Positions 48,437 to 58,182 of a stretch of 64,000 bases of DNA are shown here, piece by piece. How positions within the stretch are numbered: position 1 is the first letter of the stretch; each line of letters begins with the position of its first letter. A program made the position numbers and the translations under genes. This DNA is from Nitrospirota bacterium (lineage in GTDB: Bacteria; Nitrospirota; Thermodesulfovibrionia; Thermodesulfovibrionales; JdFR-88), in assembly GCA_014874185.1 (NCBI GenBank), contig JACWAF010000035.1:1-64000 (forward strand), given 5' to 3'. Under the pieces are notes generated by a model. It saw only the letters and a program-made list of their open reading frames with translations, did no database searches and was not told the DNA's origin.

Positions 48437-50281
48437 ATGAAAAGGCAAACCGGCAAAACAAAAGAGAGTTCGAAGGGCTTTCCTGCGCTCGGATTCCTGC
48501 TTTTCCTTTTTCTGCTCCTCCCGCTTCGCGCGCACGCGGACAGCCTGGGCGACGCGCACATAAGCCTCCTGGAAGGCGACGTGCAGATAATAACCAGGGA
48601 CACGGGCGACTGGGTCCCGGCCTCCGCCAATATGCCCGTCAGCGAGGGGGACAGGATATGGGTGCCATCCGGGGGCAGGCTGGAACTGGAACTCATGGAC
48701 GGCTCTACCTTGAGACTGGACCAGGACTCCACGCTGAGCGTCCTCCGGGTGGACGACCGCTCGGTCCAGGCCTCCCTGGATAACGGGCGCGCCTATGTGC
48801 ATTTTAACGGAGGGCGGGACAGCAGCCTGCAGATGGACACCCTTACTGGCTCCATACTGGTATACGGCAGGGCCAGATTCCGTGTGGACCTGCCGTATAC
48901 GGATGAAACACAGGTCTCGGTCTTCGCGGGCGAGGTCCAGGTGGAAAATAATCGCGGGCGCACCCCCGTCAACGAGGGCGATATGCTGACCCTTCGGGGC
49001 GGCTCTTATGCCTCCGTGGATCCGGTGGGGCCGTCCGACGACTGGCAGAGATGGAACCGCCGCCGTGACAGGACGCTTTACGGGCGCGGGTATTATTCTT
49101 CCAGCTATCTGCCTGACGGCCTGGCCTCTTACGAGCCCAATCTGGACGCAAACGGCAGGTGGGAGTACATTTCCGGTTACGGCTACTGCTGGACCCCGCT
49201 GGCGGTCTCGATCGGCTGGGCCCCTTACAGGGACGGGCGATGGGTCTGGATGGGCGGCGATTACGTTTGGGTGCCCTACGAGAGCTGGGGCTGGGCGCCA
49301 AGCCATTACGGCAGATGGATGTTCTACGGCAGTTCATGGTTCTGGGTGCCCCCGGCCCGGGGCGCGGTCTATTGGGGTCCCGGCTACGTTGGCTGGGTAT
49401 ATACGCCAAGCTACGTTGGCTGGGTTCCGCTTGCCCCCCGCGAGGTCTATTACGGCCGCGGCTATTACGGCCCCTACAGCGTGAATATAAATAAAACGGT
49501 CATTAACCAGACTACGGTCATCAACAACGTGAACGTCTACAGAAACGTGCGCGTTGGCAACGCCGCCACCGTGGTAAACCGCGGCAGCTTTATGCGGGGC
49601 AGGCCCACAATAGTCAAAGTGCCGCGAGGGGAAAACCCCTTCTTCCGGGTAAGAAGACCGATGCCCAGCCCGGATATCAAGCCGGTAAGGGCCCTCACCA
49701 TGCCGGTTATAAGGCCTATCCCCGCGGCAAAGCTTCCGCCCAGAGCGATAAGAGACGCGTCGATCCAGCAGATCAGGGAAAGGCACCCGTTTAAACTGGC
49801 TGTGCCGGGCAGGCCGGGACAGCCCGGCAATTTTCAGAAGGGCGGGAATTTCAACAGGCCAAAACCCTTCGAGAGGCCCCTGCCGCAAAACCATGAAAGC
49901 GGGCATGCACTGCCGGACGCGCAAAAAGGGCGGCCTTCGCCTTTTGCCAATTCCGGCCAGAGGCGCCCTGAAAGGCCCTCGGCAATCTTCAACTCCGGGA
50001 AACCGGCCCCGCCAATCGAGAACAGGCCGGTCATTATCAACAGGCATGGGTCTGCTCAGGAGAAGGGGCCGGGACGCGTGCAGTCCAGGCCGGAACCGCG
50101 GGGCTTCGATCTGAGGGGAAACATCCTTCGCCCCGGACAGTACCAGGCCCCTCTGAGGCAAAGGGGACCGGTCAGGAATCTAAGGCCCCTTCCCGCGAGG
50201 GCGCACGTCCAGAATGCCACGGCTAAAGAGGACAAGCGCCTGAAAATAACCCTCCCCAGGCCCGAAAAACAGGGAGATTAA
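48437..50281 (+). CDS. FecR-domain exported protein with W/Y/G-rich (DUF6600-like) region
   Basis: FecR-like LLEGDVQIITRDTGDWVPASANMPVSEGDRIWVPSGGRLELELMDGSTLRLD; YVWVPYESWGWAPSHYGRWMFY repeats. Confidence 0.8.
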   Translation: MKRQTGKTKESSKGFPALGFLLFLFLLLPLRAHADSLGDAHISLLEGDVQIITRDTGDWVPASANMPVSEGDRIWVPSGGRLELELMDGSTLRLDQDSTLSVLRVDDRSVQASLDNGRAYVHFNGGRDSSLQMDTLTGSILVYGRARFRVDLPYTDETQVSVFAGEVQVENNRGRTPVNEGDMLTLRGGSYASVDPVGPSDDWQRWNRRRDRTLYGRGYYSSSYLPDGLASYEPNLDANGRWEYISGYGYCWTPLAVSIGWAPYRDGRWVWMGGDYVWVPYESWGWAPSHYGRWMFYGSSWFWVPPARGAVYWGPGYVGWVYTPSYVGWVPLAPREVYYGRGYYGPYSVNINKTVINQTTVINNVNVYRNVRVGNAATVVNRGSFMRGRPTIVKVPRGENPFFRVRRPMPSPDIKPVRALTMPVIRPIPAAKLPPRAIRDASIQQIRERHPFKLAVPGRPGQPGNFQKGGNFNRPKPFERPLPQNHESGHALPDAQKGRPSPFANSGQRRPERPSAIFNSGKPAPPIENRPVIINRHGSAQEKGPGRVQSRPEPRGFDLRGNILRPGQYQAPLRQRGPVRNLRPLPARAHVQNATAKEDKRLKITLPRPEKQGD

Positions 50282-50296
50282 GATTTAAAAGAACCT

Positions 50297-51184
50297 TTAC
50301 TCCTCGTGCAGCTCGCAGAAGATGCCCTTCTCCTCGCACTCGGCGCACTGGAACTCCAGGGTCACATGGTTGATGTCCATGGCCGCGAGTCTTTTCTTGA
50401 TCTCATCGCTTACGGCCTGGCATCTGCTCACGGACTGGTCGTGTACCCAGACGTGCGCCGTGAACGCGGCCTGCCCGTGCGTGAGCGACCACAGGTGCAC
50501 GTCGTGCACGCCCAGAATGCCCGGCATCCCGCAAATCTCTTTTGCGATCTCCTCCACGTTGTGCCCTTTGGGCACAAGCTCCAGGAACACGCCCATGGCC
50601 TCTTTCACCACTCTGAGGCCCCCCACTATGATGATAATTCCGATGAAGATGCTGGCCACGGGGTCGGCATAATGCCATCCGGTAAAGACGATTATCACGC
50701 CCGAGGCGATAACGCCGGCCGAGGAGAGCGTATCCCCAAGCACGTGGAGCCAGGCGCTTTTGATGTTCATGTCCTCGTGCCCGCGGCGCAGGATAAAAGC
50801 CATGAAGATATTGGATGCGAGCCCCACGGTGGCAACGCCCAGCATCAGCGATGTGTTTATGTGGGGGGGCACGCGAAGCCTTTCATAAGCCTCACGGAAG
50901 ATGATCACGGAGATGATGATCAGGCTGAGGCCGTTTATCAGGGCAGCCAGCAGACCCACGCGCTGATAGCCGTAAGTGGCCCTGCGGTCCGGGCTCCAAC
51001 GGCTTATCCGGGCCGCAATAAGGCTCAGGCCCAGGGCGAACGAGTCCGTAAACATGTGCCCGGCATCACTAAGGAGGGCAAGGCTGTTGCTCAGGAAACC
51101 GGCCACCAGCTCCGCCAGCATGATGGCGAACGTTATTAAGAGACTGAACGAGAGCCGTGCCTCTGTGCTGTGCTCGTGGGCCAT
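50297..51184 (-). CDS. Cation diffusion facilitator (CzcD/ZitB-like)
   Basis: LALLSDAGHMFTDSFALGLSLIA, HVLGDTLSSAGVI, VHDVHLWSLTHGQAAFTAHV. Confidence 0.94.
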   Translation of the reverse strand: MAHEHSTEARLSFSLLITFAIMLAELVAGFLSNSLALLSDAGHMFTDSFALGLSLIAARISRWSPDRRATYGYQRVGLLAALINGLSLIIISVIIFREAYERLRVPPHINTSLMLGVATVGLASNIFMAFILRRGHEDMNIKSAWLHVLGDTLSSAGVIASGVIIVFTGWHYADPVASIFIGIIIIVGGLRVVKEAMGVFLELVPKGHNVEEIAKEICGMPGILGVHDVHLWSLTHGQAAFTAHVWVHDQSVSRCQAVSDEIKKRLAAMDINHVTLEFQCAECEEKGIFCELHEE

Positions 51185-51306
51185 TGTCCTCCTCTAAAAT
51201 GATTATCTCATAAGTGCCGGCAAAAATGGCCCGGACCGGAGGGAGGAGCTTTTATTCCATGCCGTCCGGAAATTCCCGGCAGCTCTGCTCTGACATGAAT
51301 AGCGGA

Positions 51307-53031
51307 CTATCTTATGTAAGCTTCGGTGACATAGCGGAGCATCATCCGGTGGGTATTGAAATAATAGGCGTTCTTCCCGATGGCGTTCTGCATCATCTTT
51401 ATCCACGTGCGCCGGTTCTCGTAAAACATTGGGATCACTATATTCTCAAGTTTCGCGTATAAATCCTCCGCGTCCTGCTGGTCGCGTCCCCCGATATAGT
51501 CCATCTCCTCCGAGGGGGGCGGGCCGATGGACCATCCGGTATATCCCTCGATGTGGCCTTCTATCCACCAGCCGTCAAGGACGCTGAAATTAGGCACGCC
51601 GTTGTGCGCGGCCTTCATCCCCGATGTGCCGGACGCCTCGCGCGGCCTCTGGGGCGTATTCAGCCAGACATCGACCCCGGAGATCAACTTCAGGGCCATC
51701 TCCATGTCGTAATTCTCTAAATAGGCGGCTTTGACGCTCCCCCGGAGTTTCTTTATGCATTCGAATACGTGCTTGATCATCATCTTGCCGGGGTTGTCCT
51801 TCGGGTGGGCCTTGCCGGCGAAGACCAGCTGTATCTTGCCGTTGCCGATGCGGGCAAGCCGTTCCAGGTCGCGGAAGAGGAGGTCCGCCCTCTTATAGGC
51901 CGTCGCCCTCCGGGCGTAGCCGATGGTAAGCGCATCGCAGTTCATGCCCGCGCCGGTTTTGGCATTCACGTAATCTATGAGGTTTTTCTTCGTCTCCATG
52001 TGGGCGCCCCACAGCTCCTCTTCGGGAATGCGGCCCACGCGCACAAAAAGCTCCGGCTCGTTGGCCCAGCCCTGCAGGTACTTGTCGTAAACCCTGCGCA
52101 TGCTGTCGCACGTCCAGGTGAAGGAATGCACGCCGTTTGTAATGGAGGAGAACTCGTACCCGGGGAACATCCGCATCGAGACCTCGCGGTGCTTCTTGGC
52201 CACCCCGTTCACATACTCGCTGAGGTTCAGGGCGAGATGCGTCATGTTCAGCCTGTCCGGCCCGGCAAGTTTTTTAAGGACCCTTAGAGGGATTACCTCA
52301 CCTACTATCTCCCTGAAGAGTTCGTAGGAGAACCTGTCATGGCCCGCCTCCACTGGCGTATGGCTTGTGAAGACGCAAAGCTCTTTCACGCGGTCCACGT
52401 CCCAGATCAGGTCTTCCTCCCATACGGATTCGATGTCCTTCCGGTACTCCAGAAGCAATTCCAGGGTCAGGAGGCTAGCGTGCCCCTCGTTCATATGGTA
52501 TTTTTTAATGTCCAGCCCCAGTTTCCTCAGTATCCGCACGCCGCCTATGCCCAGGATGGCCTCCTGCTTCAGCCTGTAGCGGTCATCCCCGCCGTACAGG
52601 TAAGAGGTAAGCTCCCGGTCTTCAGGAGTGTTCTCAGGCAGGTCGGTATCCAGGAAGAATATCGGCACCTTCCCGCCGGTCACGCTCCGCTGTACGAATA
52701 TCCACGCGCGTATCGCCACCGGTCTTCCGCTCAGTTCCAGATAGACCTTCTCCGGGAGCGCGTCCATGAATTTTTCGGGCTGCCAGAGCGCGGGCCTTTC
52801 CGTCTGGTTGCCTTCGGCATCCAGCACCTGCCTGAAATAGCCCTTCCTGCTGATAAGGGTTACGGCCACCATGGGCACCTTCAGGTCCGCCGCCGAACGG
52901 ATGGTGTCGCCCGCCAGCACCCCAAGGCCGCCGCTGTAGGTGTGTATATCGTTCTGAATGCCTATCTCCATGGAGAGATAGGCTATTTTTGGCTCCCGGA
53001 GGAACTCGGCCAGGATTCGAGAGGGCTCCAT
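51307..53031 (-). CDS. glgP: Alpha-glucan (glycogen/maltodextrin) phosphorylase
   Basis: IAYLSMEIGIQNDIHTYSGGLGVLAGD, YHMNEGHASL, RPREASGTSGMKAAHNGVPNFSVLDGWW. Confidence 0.93.
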   Translation of the reverse strand: MEPSRILAEFLREPKIAYLSMEIGIQNDIHTYSGGLGVLAGDTIRSAADLKVPMVAVTLISRKGYFRQVLDAEGNQTERPALWQPEKFMDALPEKVYLELSGRPVAIRAWIFVQRSVTGGKVPIFFLDTDLPENTPEDRELTSYLYGGDDRYRLKQEAILGIGGVRILRKLGLDIKKYHMNEGHASLLTLELLLEYRKDIESVWEEDLIWDVDRVKELCVFTSHTPVEAGHDRFSYELFREIVGEVIPLRVLKKLAGPDRLNMTHLALNLSEYVNGVAKKHREVSMRMFPGYEFSSITNGVHSFTWTCDSMRRVYDKYLQGWANEPELFVRVGRIPEEELWGAHMETKKNLIDYVNAKTGAGMNCDALTIGYARRATAYKRADLLFRDLERLARIGNGKIQLVFAGKAHPKDNPGKMMIKHVFECIKKLRGSVKAAYLENYDMEMALKLISGVDVWLNTPQRPREASGTSGMKAAHNGVPNFSVLDGWWIEGHIEGYTGWSIGPPPSEEMDYIGGRDQQDAEDLYAKLENIVIPMFYENRRTWIKMMQNAIGKNAYYFNTHRMMLRYVTEAYIR

Positions 53032-53079
53032 AGAATTAAATTTTAGGGGAAACCCCCTCCCGATACAAGCTTTAATCTT

Positions 53080-53125
53080 GAACCTGTCTCAAACTCGCTT
53101 CAGAACCGATTTTTGAGACAGGTTC
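53080..53125. repeat. Long perfect inverted repeat in divergent intergenic region
   Basis: GAACCTGTCTCAAA (53080-53093) / TTTGAGACAGGTTC (53112-53125), 14-bp stem, 18-nt loop. Confidence 0.8.
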
Positions 53126-53170
53126 TTATGTTAGAATAGGTGAATTCCGTCAGAAGCGAGGTTTGGCCCG

Positions 53171-53968
53171 ATGTTCAATTTGAAAGCCGTCGAAAACCGC
53201 CATCTTGGCCTGGACTACAGGTTCAAATTCAAATGCCATAAGGGAATATCCTGCTTCACGCAGTGCTGCTCCAACATAGATATCATGCTCACCCCCTATG
53301 ACATCCTGCGCCTTAAAAAACGGCTTGGCATGACGAGCTACGAATTCCTGGATAAATACGCAGTCATAAAAGAGGACGAAAAGTCCTCCCACCCCTACGC
53401 CTATCTCAAGATGGACAGCACCCCCGAACGCAGATGTCCTTTTGTTGTGGTGCCGGACGGCTGCACCCTTTATCCCGACCGCCCCGTAAGCTGCCGGTAT
53501 TATCCCGTGGGCCAGGGCACCCTGAAGAAAAAAGACGACCAGGACAACATCGTCCACGAGGAGTTTTACTTTTTCGTAAAAGAACCCCATTGCAAGGGGT
53601 TCCTGGAACCGGACCTCTGGACAATAGCCAGCTGGAAAGACGACCAGGAGATCACCCTCTACGACGGCATGAACCGCGAGTGGAAACAGCTTTTGATGAG
53701 GCGCAACCTCCCCAACACACCCGCCCTGAACCCTAAAAAGAAGGCCCAGTTCCTGATGGCAAGCTACGACCTGGACACATTTAAAAAATACGTCTTCGAG
53801 AGCAAGTTCCTGCAGGTCTTCGATGTCCCCGATGCCGAATTGGAAGAGCTGAAGAACTCCGAAGAGGCGCTCATGAAACTGGGTTTCAAATACCTCAAGT
53901 TCATCCTCGGCCTGGAAAAGACCCTCCAGGTGCGCGACAGCGCTTTGAAAGAAAAGAAGAAAGAGTAA
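53171..53968 (+). CDS. YkgJ-family Cys-cluster protein
   Basis: CHKGISCFTQCCSNIDIMLTPYDILRLKKRLGM, CPFVVVPDGCTLYPDRPVSCRYYPVG. Confidence 0.88.
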   Translation: MFNLKAVENRHLGLDYRFKFKCHKGISCFTQCCSNIDIMLTPYDILRLKKRLGMTSYEFLDKYAVIKEDEKSSHPYAYLKMDSTPERRCPFVVVPDGCTLYPDRPVSCRYYPVGQGTLKKKDDQDNIVHEEFYFFVKEPHCKGFLEPDLWTIASWKDDQEITLYDGMNREWKQLLMRRNLPNTPALNPKKKAQFLMASYDLDTFKKYVFESKFLQVFDVPDAELEELKNSEEALMKLGFKYLKFILGLEKTLQVRDSALKEKKKE

Positions 53969-54107
53969 AGGACCACTTTTCTTTTTTGTAAAAAGCAAAG
54001 TAGCAAAAGAAGAGAAACATTAAATACGGGGCTGAAGCCCCTTGGGTCTCTTTGCTGTCCCACGGTCCGTGGGCTTTCTCTTATAAGAGAAAGAAGAATC
54101 CGTTGAC

Positions 54108-54467
54108 TTACTCTGCTTTTTCCAGTTCCTGTTTGATCCAGGTCTCCAAGGCGGGGCTGAGGGGGTACATGCCCTGAATGTCTTTTACTCCCTTTACGGC
54201 GTCCCAGAGGAATTCCTCGGGAGCGTCTGTGACCTCTCCGACGGTTTTAGACCGGAGCTGGTAGTTTTTCATGAGCATGAGGATGGGTTTCGGCATGCCT
54301 TCCATGAAATCGACATAGAGGAAAAACCCCTGTGTTTCATTACAAAGGTCTTCGGGGCTTTTCCCCTGCGGGAAACGCGGCCTGAACAAAAGCTCCGGCG
54401 TGAGGTCGAAGCGCAGGTTCTGTACGAAAGTCTTGTTTTTTACGAGGCGTGAGATTTTTACTTCCAT
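54108..54467 (-). CDS. Hypothetical protein
   Basis: 119-aa ORF, plausible coding composition; no recognised domain. Confidence 0.55.
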   Translation of the reverse strand: MEVKISRLVKNKTFVQNLRFDLTPELLFRPRFPQGKSPEDLCNETQGFFLYVDFMEGMPKPILMLMKNYQLRSKTVGEVTDAPEEFLWDAVKGVKDIQGMYPLSPALETWIKQELEKAE

Positions 54468-54480
54468 GGTCTCCTTCTAA

Positions 54481-54632
54481 TTATTAACAGTCTCATAATT
54501 GAACAGACATTTTGACTGGAAAATCTCCCCTCACCCCTCTTTTCCAAAGAGGGGTAATTCCTCCCTTTGGCAAAGGGAGGTCAGGAGGGATTTTCCAATA
54601 AATAAGCGCATCCTATCATGAGATGTTAATAA
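54481..54632. repeat. Dispersed MITE-like intergenic repeat, family A copy 2
   Basis: TTATTAACAGTCTCATAATTGAACAGACATTTTGACTGGAAAATCTCCCCTCACCCCTC ... GGAGGGATTTTCCAATAAATAAGCGCATCCTATCATGAGATGTTAATAA; inverted relative to copy 1. Confidence 0.78.
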
Positions 54633-54696
54633 ATCATGCGATCAAAAAGAAAAGCGGCCCATGCCGCTTTGCTAAAAAGCCTTTAAAAAAGGCCGG

Positions 54697-55071
54697 TCAG
54701 GCATGACCTATGCCGCCCCCGGACTCTTCCTTCCATTTCTCTATGGCGGCCCCTTCCACGTCCTGGAGCATCTCTTTCTTGGCCCTCTCCAGTCTCTCAA
54801 GGGGGAGCTTAAGTTTTTTGGCCAGGTCATTCAAGCTCTGCCCCGCCATGAAATGCAGCTCCGCTATCAGCACCTTGAGGGAATCGTCCAGGATGGCCGT
54901 CTTGAGGGCCTCGTCCTTGACCTCCACAAGCCCCGCGGCCTGTTCGAATGAGAGCCCCTGCTGGACGGCGCTCTTCACCTTCTTCATGGATTCCTCGTAG
55001 AGCTTGTCCTCTTCGGACTCCGGCACGTCTTTATACCATGGGCCTTCCGCCATGTGTAAATGATAGCACAA
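54697..55071 (-). CDS. Hypothetical protein
   Basis: 124-aa ORF, helical, no recognised domain. Confidence 0.55.
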   Translation of the reverse strand: MCYHLHMAEGPWYKDVPESEEDKLYEESMKKVKSAVQQGLSFEQAAGLVEVKDEALKTAILDDSLKVLIAELHFMAGQSLNDLAKKLKLPLERLERAKKEMLQDVEGAAIEKWKEESGGGIGHA

Positions 55072-55169
55072 AAATATTCTTCATTCCCGGCCGGGATAGG
55101 TGGATAAGGAAAACTAATCGGGGGAAAAGACATTTTTAACCCCCCGCGCCCAAATGTTATCCTAAAAAT

Positions 55170-56105
55170 ATGAACAAGGTAATCATCCTGCTGGGCCCCA
55201 CCGCAGTGGGCAAATCGGGTGCCGCGGTCCTCCTGGCAAAAGAGCTTCACACAGGGATAATCAGTGCCGATTCGATGCAGGTCTACAGACATATGGATAT
55301 CGGCACGGCAAAGCCCCCGCCCGCCGAACTCGCCCAGGTCCCCCACCACCTTATAAACATAGTAGAGCCCCGGGAAGAGTTCAGCGCCGGAAGATTTCTG
55401 GAGCTCGCCGTCCCCATAATCGAAAGGCTGCATTCGGAAGGGAAAATACCTGTAATCGCGGGCGGCACCGGCCTTTACATAAGGGCCATGACCAGGGGGC
55501 TCTTTCCGGGGCCCTCCGCAGACAGGGAACTCCGGGGCGAACTCCTCGAACAGGAGGCCGCCTCGCCCGGCTGTCTGCATTCCCTGTTAAAGGAGATTGA
55601 CCCGGAGAGCGCGGCAGGGCTTTCAGAAGGCGATGCCAGACGGATAGTGCGCGCATTGGAGGTTTCTTATAAATCGGATGGAAAGGCGGCAAGCGGGCTT
55701 AAAAAGGCCCTTACCGCCCCGCTCCCCTACGAGTTCATAAAAATAGGCATCACGCGGGACCGGAAAGAGCTTTATTCCCTTATCGAAAAACGGGTGGACG
55801 AAATGCTCGCGGATGGGTTTTTGCAGGAGGTGCAAAGGGTGCTTTCCATGGGCCCCTCGCAGACCGCGATGCAGGCAATCGGCTACAAGGAGCTTTCCGG
55901 CTGTCTGAGAGGCGAATGCAACCTGGAGGAGGCAATCAGGCTTGTAAAAAGGAACACCAGACGCTATGCGAAAAGACAGTTCACCTGGTTTAAAAAGGAA
56001 GAGGGCGTAACCTGGGTGGACGTGACCGGGATATACTACCCCGGGGGTATTTACCGCAAACTGAAGGAGGGTTGCGGGGCCGTCCTGAAATCTCATGACG
56101 GTTGA
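55170..56105 (+). CDS. miaA: tRNA dimethylallyltransferase
   Basis: VIILLGPTAVGKSGAAVLLAKEL, ISADSMQVYRHMDIGTAKP, IGYKELSG; followed by hfq. Confidence 0.95.
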   Translation: MNKVIILLGPTAVGKSGAAVLLAKELHTGIISADSMQVYRHMDIGTAKPPPAELAQVPHHLINIVEPREEFSAGRFLELAVPIIERLHSEGKIPVIAGGTGLYIRAMTRGLFPGPSADRELRGELLEQEAASPGCLHSLLKEIDPESAAGLSEGDARRIVRALEVSYKSDGKAASGLKKALTAPLPYEFIKIGITRDRKELYSLIEKRVDEMLADGFLQEVQRVLSMGPSQTAMQAIGYKELSGCLRGECNLEEAIRLVKRNTRRYAKRQFTWFKKEEGVTWVDVTGIYYPGGIYRKLKEGCGAVLKSHDG

Positions 56106-56170
56106 ATTTCCCAGCGGAATGCATTATGGTAAAATGAATGCCGCAGCTATTTATTTTAGGGGGAGGACAG

Positions 56171-56407
56171 ATGATCGCCAATAAGACCCAATCCTTGCAG
56201 GACGCCTATCTTAACAGGCTCAGAAAAGACAAAGTCCCGGTTGTAATCTATCTGACAAACGGCATACGGCTGCGGGGTACGATCAAGGGCTTTGACAGCT
56301 TCGTCGTTCTGCTGAAAGGTGCCAGCCCGCAGCTCATCTACAAGCACGCCATATCCACCATCCTCCCCGAAAAGGAAATAGAGACGGACACTAATGACGG
56401 GGTATAA
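56171..56407 (+). CDS. hfq: RNA chaperone Hfq
   Basis: [58 protein letters not shown]. Confidence 0.96.
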   Translation: MIANKTQSLQDAYLNRLRKDKVPVVIYLTNGIRLRGTIKGFDSFVVLLKGASPQLIYKHAISTILPEKEIETDTNDGV

Positions 56408-56792
56408 AAACCCGGTCCCCACAGTGGACATAATCATAGAGTGTGGGGGCGGGGTAGTGCTGATAGAGAGAAAGAATCCGCCTTTTGGATGGGCCATCCC
56501 CGGCGGATTTGTGGACTGGGGTGAAACGATAGAAGAAACCGCGGTTAGGGAGGCCAGGGAAGAGACCGGTCTGGACGTGCGGCTTATAAGGCAGTTCCAT
56601 ACCTATTCCGATCCGAAGAGGGACCCCCGGCACCACACCATAACGACCGTGTTCATCGCTGAAGGCGGAGGCGATCTTCAGGCGGCCGATGACGCGAAAG
56701 CGGCAGGCGTCTTCACCCGCGGCAATCTCCCGGCCCCGCTCGCTTTCGACCACGAACAGATACTGGATGATTATTTCAACAGGAGGTATTAG
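56394..56792 (+). CDS. NUDIX hydrolase
   Basis: [24 protein letters not shown] Nudix box. Confidence 0.93.
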   Translation: MTGYKNPVPTVDIIIECGGGVVLIERKNPPFGWAIPGGFVDWGETIEETAVREAREETGLDVRLIRQFHTYSDPKRDPRHHTITTVFIAEGGGDLQAADDAKAAGVFTRGNLPAPLAFDHEQILDDYFNRRY

Positions 56793-56798
56793 AGTTAG

Positions 56799-57467
56799 AT
56801 GCTGAAGGAAATGAGGAGGCACGCCAAGTACTTCTATGTCCTTTTCATTATAATCATACTCTCGTTCATCTTTTGGGGCATTGGGAGCAGCAGGCTGGAA
56901 AAGGGGAACAAGGACGAGGTAGTGGCCGATGTAGGCGGTCAGAAGATCAGTATTCAGGACTACTGGACGGCTTACGATAACGTGGAGCAGTCCTTCAGGG
57001 CCCTTCACCCGGACCAGTTCGACGACAAGATGCGGGCGGAACTGAAAAAACGGATGCTCAATGAGCTGATAATCCAGAAAGTGCTCCTCATAGCGGCGCA
57101 TAAGGCCGGCTTGCAAGTGAGCGACCGGGAACTGCAGGACGCGATAACCAGCGACCCGAATTTCTCCCGCAACGGCATGTTCGTGAAGGAGATATACCTG
57201 CGCACACTTGAGCTTAACCATCTGGACCCCGGCACGTATGAAGCGGCTAAAAGGCAGGAACTCCTGGCCAACAAGATGAGAAGGCTGGTCGAAGACCCGG
57301 TAGAGCTGAGCCCGGCGGAGATCGCCTCGCTTCCGAAGGACCCGAAGACCGCCCAGATGGTGGAAAGCACAGTCCTCGGCATGAAAAAGGAGCGCGTGCT
57401 CAACTCCTATCTGGCCGGCATCGAAAAGAATATCACGATAACCGTGAACGAAAAACTCACCTCATAG
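56799..57467 (+). CDS. SurA/PpiD N-terminal-like chaperone without obvious PPIase domain
   Basis: N-terminal TM anchor, VVADVGGQKISIQDYWTAYDNVEQSFR..., SurA_N-like helices; only 222 aa. Confidence 0.75.
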   Translation: MLKEMRRHAKYFYVLFIIIILSFIFWGIGSSRLEKGNKDEVVADVGGQKISIQDYWTAYDNVEQSFRALHPDQFDDKMRAELKKRMLNELIIQKVLLIAAHKAGLQVSDRELQDAITSDPNFSRNGMFVKEIYLRTLELNHLDPGTYEAAKRQELLANKMRRLVEDPVELSPAEIASLPKDPKTAQMVESTVLGMKKERVLNSYLAGIEKNITITVNEKLTS

Positions 57468-57491
57468 CTGCCGGAATCGATTCGTGAGAAA

Positions 57492-57523
57492 GGGGGATTG
57501 TGAATCCTGAATCCCCCTTTTTT
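57492..57523 (+). terminator. Rho-independent terminator
   Basis: GGGGGATT...AATCCCCC-TTTTTT. Confidence 0.8.
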
Positions 57524-57606
57524 GTGCCCGGCGGGCCCCGTCTTCATTGACTTTTGTCGAAGGGGTCTTTTATATTTCTTTTAAAGTTTTTTTTAAAGGA
57601 GCCTTT

Positions 57607-57987
57607 ATGCGCAAGAGCTTTGCAGCCGTGGTCCTGATCGCTTCCCTCCTGGCCTCCGGATGTGTGCCGCTCGTTATCGGAGCAGGGGCCGGGGCGGCTG
57701 GAATGACCTGGTACAGGGGAAAACTGGAAGACAATCTGGCGGTCCCCATACAGAAGGCCCATGCGGCCTTCATGGCGGGCCTTAAAGACCTGAAGATACA
57801 GGTCGATGAAGACAAGGCCGATAACCTGGTGGGCCATATAGTGGGCAGGCTGGCAAGCGGCGACCCTGTGAACATAGATTTCAAGTCCATTAGCAGCAAT
57901 ACCACGCAGGTCACTATCAGGGTGGGCCTTTTCGGCAACAAGGAATACGCCGAAAGGATCCTGGAAGCCGCCCGCGCGTACCTGTAA
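57607..57987 (+). CDS. DUF3568-like lipoprotein
   Basis: Lipobox LLASGC; IDFKSISSNTTQVTIRVGLFGNKEYAERILEA. Confidence 0.75.
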   Translation: MRKSFAAVVLIASLLASGCVPLVIGAGAGAAGMTWYRGKLEDNLAVPIQKAHAAFMAGLKDLKIQVDEDKADNLVGHIVGRLASGDPVNIDFKSISSNTTQVTIRVGLFGNKEYAERILEAARAYL

Positions 57988-57992
57988 AGCAA

Positions 57993-58065
57993 TGGGGACG
58001 AAGCCCCGCAAAAAAGTAAAAGTTCTTTTGGTTCTTTTCTTACAAGAAAAGAACGGTCTTTGCCT
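57993..58065. repeat. Family B palindromic repeat, short copy
   Basis: AAAAGTTCTTTTGGTTCTTTTCTTACAAGAAAAGAA, cf. 23020-23055. Confidence 0.55.
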
Positions 58066-58182
58066 TTATTTGCTTTAAAATCCTTTCTTATGCTATAACT
58101 TATAATCCTTGCTCCTTTCTTATGGGGAAGGGGCTGCTGGCCGCCTTTGGCGGCCCAATGACCACAAGGAGGCGCACAGAAG

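Noticed and set aside
54481-54632. CRISPR-like repetition
   Set aside because: Only inverted, hairpin-forming repeats; no regularly spaced direct repeats with unique spacers anywhere in the window.
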